Source: Reclinomonas americana ATCC 50394 (Eukaryota > Jakobida > Jakobea > Jakobida). From it: a DNA stretch of 64,000 nucleotides. The notes below the pieces were generated by a model. The model saw only the letters and a list, made by a program, of their open reading frames with translations, was not told the DNA's origin and did no database searches. The position numbers and the translations under genes were made by a program. Below are positions 62,716 to 64,000 of the stretch, piece after piece. The stretch's first letter is position 1; every line of letters begins with the position of its first letter. The stretch spans positions 1 through 64,000 of the forward strand of contig PS015093.1 in assembly GCA_048213135.1 (NCBI GenBank), given 5' to 3'.

Positions 62716-63021
62716 ATGAACCCTGAGGACTTTGCCCCCCCTGTCGATGGTGCGTCCATTATGCTCATGCTTTGCTGCACGTCCGCCCAGTAGTGACTGA
62801 CTTTGTCTCTTCTCCATGCAGCGTCGGCTGAGTTCAAGACTGGCTGGGAGAGTGGCCTGCACCCGCGCACAGGCGCATGGATGTTCCACATGCCCAGCGT
62901 TGCGTCTTTTCTCTCCTCCTTTTCTCATGTTCTTTCTCTTCTCGCTCACCTCTGCTTCTATCATATACAGGAGCAATACGCTGAGGGCTTCTTCGCGGCC
63001 AAGAGCGCTGCGGGCTGGTAA
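62716..63021 (+). CDS. Conserved-looking 53-aa protein
   Basis: Three exons (62716-62749, 62822-62898, 62971-63021) join in frame to MNPEDFAPPVD, then ASAEFKTGWESGLHPRTGAW, MFHMPS, EQYAEGFFAAKSAAGW and TAA. Borders are GT..AG and the sum is 162 nt. It is rich in Trp, Phe and Gly with no signal peptide or membrane segment. I do not recognise it; the clean three-exon structure makes it likely to be real despite its size. Confidence 0.55.
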
Positions 63022-63253
63022 TCGCTTGCCATGAAGTAGGCACCCTCCTCCGCCTCTCCCACGAGTGTGTTGGAGTGTACGTACGGGCTGCGTGCCTTTT
63101 GGTGCAAGTCACCGCCACCATCTATCTTTTTTCCGTGTTTTTTCGATTGTGTGCGTCCTTTCTATAATCCGCGTTGTGCGCGGGGATGCCACGTGATGAA
63201 GCCGCTGATTGTACTTCTGGGAATTGTGTAACATGCAAACAACTACAAGGGGG
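63022..63253. other. Intergenic, nothing recognised
   Basis: The convergent 3' region between the 53-aa gene and the kinase fragment. No feature stands out. Confidence 0.5.
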
Positions 63254-63675
63254 TTATCTGGCGGGAGGGAGGGGTGCCAGGTGCATGGATTCGAGGGCGC
63301 GCATGGCCTCCTCCATGCTGCACACAAAAGATGAGTAGGTGTGGCAATACCGCACAGAGCTACAAACAACGTACGTTGGTCTCTGGGTCGGGTCGTATTG
63401 CAGACAGTGGACCATGAGCTGAATGAAATCAGGCGGCAGCATGGTTCCGCTCTCCTTGTCGGCCAGTTGTCGCATGCGCTCGCGTGACACACTGAGTGCC
63501 AGGGTACCTGCGCGTCTGTTTGCGTAAGTGATCGAGAAGCGACGAGGTTACAAGACAAGCGAGGGACGCACCGACTGCCAGCTGATGCAACACTGACATG
63601 GGATTGAGATCGGTGAACGGGCGTTGCTGGTGGGCGAGTTCCCACAGGACCACGCCGAAACTCCACACATCGGCT
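63254..63675 (-). CDS. Protein kinase, C-terminal exons (continues beyond the window)
   Basis: Minus strand, only the C-lobe visible. An exon near 63570-63675 reads ADVWSFGVVLWELAHQQRPF then TDLNPMSVLHQLAVGA. An exon near 63375-63508 reads ALSVSRERMRQLADKESG, then FIQLMVHCLQYDPTQRPT. The last exon reads MEEAMRALESMHLAPLPPAR with the stop at 63254. DVWSFGVVLWEL and DPTQRPT are subdomain IX and XI motifs of TKL/tyrosine-kinase-like kinases. Upstream catalytic exons would lie right of the (CT)n and N gap at 63825-63942. Substrate and regulation cannot be read. Confidence 0.85.
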
Positions 63676-63789
63676 GCGAGAAAGGGGGCAAGTGAGGCAG
63701 AGGGTCTCGCACCTGCTTCCGAATGCAGAATTCCCAGCCTCCTGGCGCTTCCAGTCCCGCTCCTTGCCTGTCTCTTTTCCAGTAACTGC

Positions 63790-63791
<2 letters not shown>

Positions 63792-63824
<33 letters not shown>

Positions 63825-64000
63825 NNNNNNNNNNNNNNNNNNNNNNNNNNNNNNNNNNNNNNNNNNNNNNNNNNNNNNNNNNNNNNNNNNNNNNNNNNNN
63901 NNNNNNNNNNNNNNNNNNNNNNNNNNNNNNNNNNNNNNNNNNTCCTCCCTCCTTCCTCCCTCCCTTCCCTCCCTTCCCTTCCTCCCTCTCTCCCTCTCTC
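63792..64000. repeat. (CT)n microsatellite, 118-N gap and CCTTCCCT tract
   Basis: CT run to 63824, N at 63825-63942, then CCCTCCCTTCC repeats to the window end. Probably intronic for the minus-strand kinase. Confidence 0.9.

Overview
This window is nuclear DNA from a unicellular eukaryote, not a prokaryote. Nearly every gene is cut by short GT..AG introns, often with GTGCGT, GTGAGT or GTTG-type donors. The gene set includes eIF3e, a mitochondrial-type methylmalonyl-CoA mutase, phospholipase B-like and GH25 lysozyme proteins, a RING membrane E3 ligase, and STAND ATPases. This mix suits a free-living phagotrophic protist. An amoebozoan is my best guess, but nothing in the sequence proves the clade. 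The assembly is gapped at ten places, usually inside microsatellites.

Layout. 1-2240: a GH25 lysozyme gene whose first three exons lie on the minus strand and last four on the plus strand, across a 63-N gap. The pieces join in frame only if the first contig is flipped. 2465-9650: one very large gene encoding a MEKK-like kinase, a TANC/ANKRD50-like P-loop ATPase and ankyrin repeats. 9683-10968: a zinc-ribbon protein (minus). 11647-13538: a WD40 protein (minus), head to head with a small protein (13634-13998). 14155-17460: an intronless HEPN-like/NACHT/pentapeptide/WD40 STAND gene. 17732-20704: a GT2 glycosyltransferase. 22055-23113: a secreted Cys-rich protein. 23158-27511 (minus): a hormone-sensitive-lipase-like esterase. 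29553-34950: methylmalonyl-CoA mutase, with a complete 13-exon model. 35011-38036: phospholipase B-like protein. 38060-41386: two tandem alpha/beta hydrolases (minus). 41483-45209: an FN3 protein with a Gln/Gly/Pro-rich tail. 45273-47639: a NAD-kinase-like protein lacking GGDGT. 47704-49097 (minus): a coiled-coil protein. 49117-51690 (minus): eIF3e. 52360-54594: an RNFT-like RING protein. 55595-57091: a TauD/CAS-like dioxygenase. 58.0-61.0 kb: a tandem duplication carrying a divergent gene pair (unknown protein plus SH3 protein). 60495-62021: the full SH3 gene. 62716-63021: a 53-aa protein. 63254 to about 63675 (minus): the C-terminal end of a kinase.

Themes. Intergenic spaces are tiny (often 19-65 bp), while introns are swollen with microsatellites, minisatellites and long C-rich pyrimidine tracts next to the 3' splice site. 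Two STAND-type multidomain proteins and two further WD40/adaptor-like genes lie within 15 kb at the left end. These are candidate signalling or innate-recognition receptors and are the most interesting biology here. Several genes suit lysosomal or phagocytic digestion and lipid turnover (lysozyme, PLB-like, three esterases). No RNA genes, CRISPR arrays or recognisable transposon coding sequences were found.
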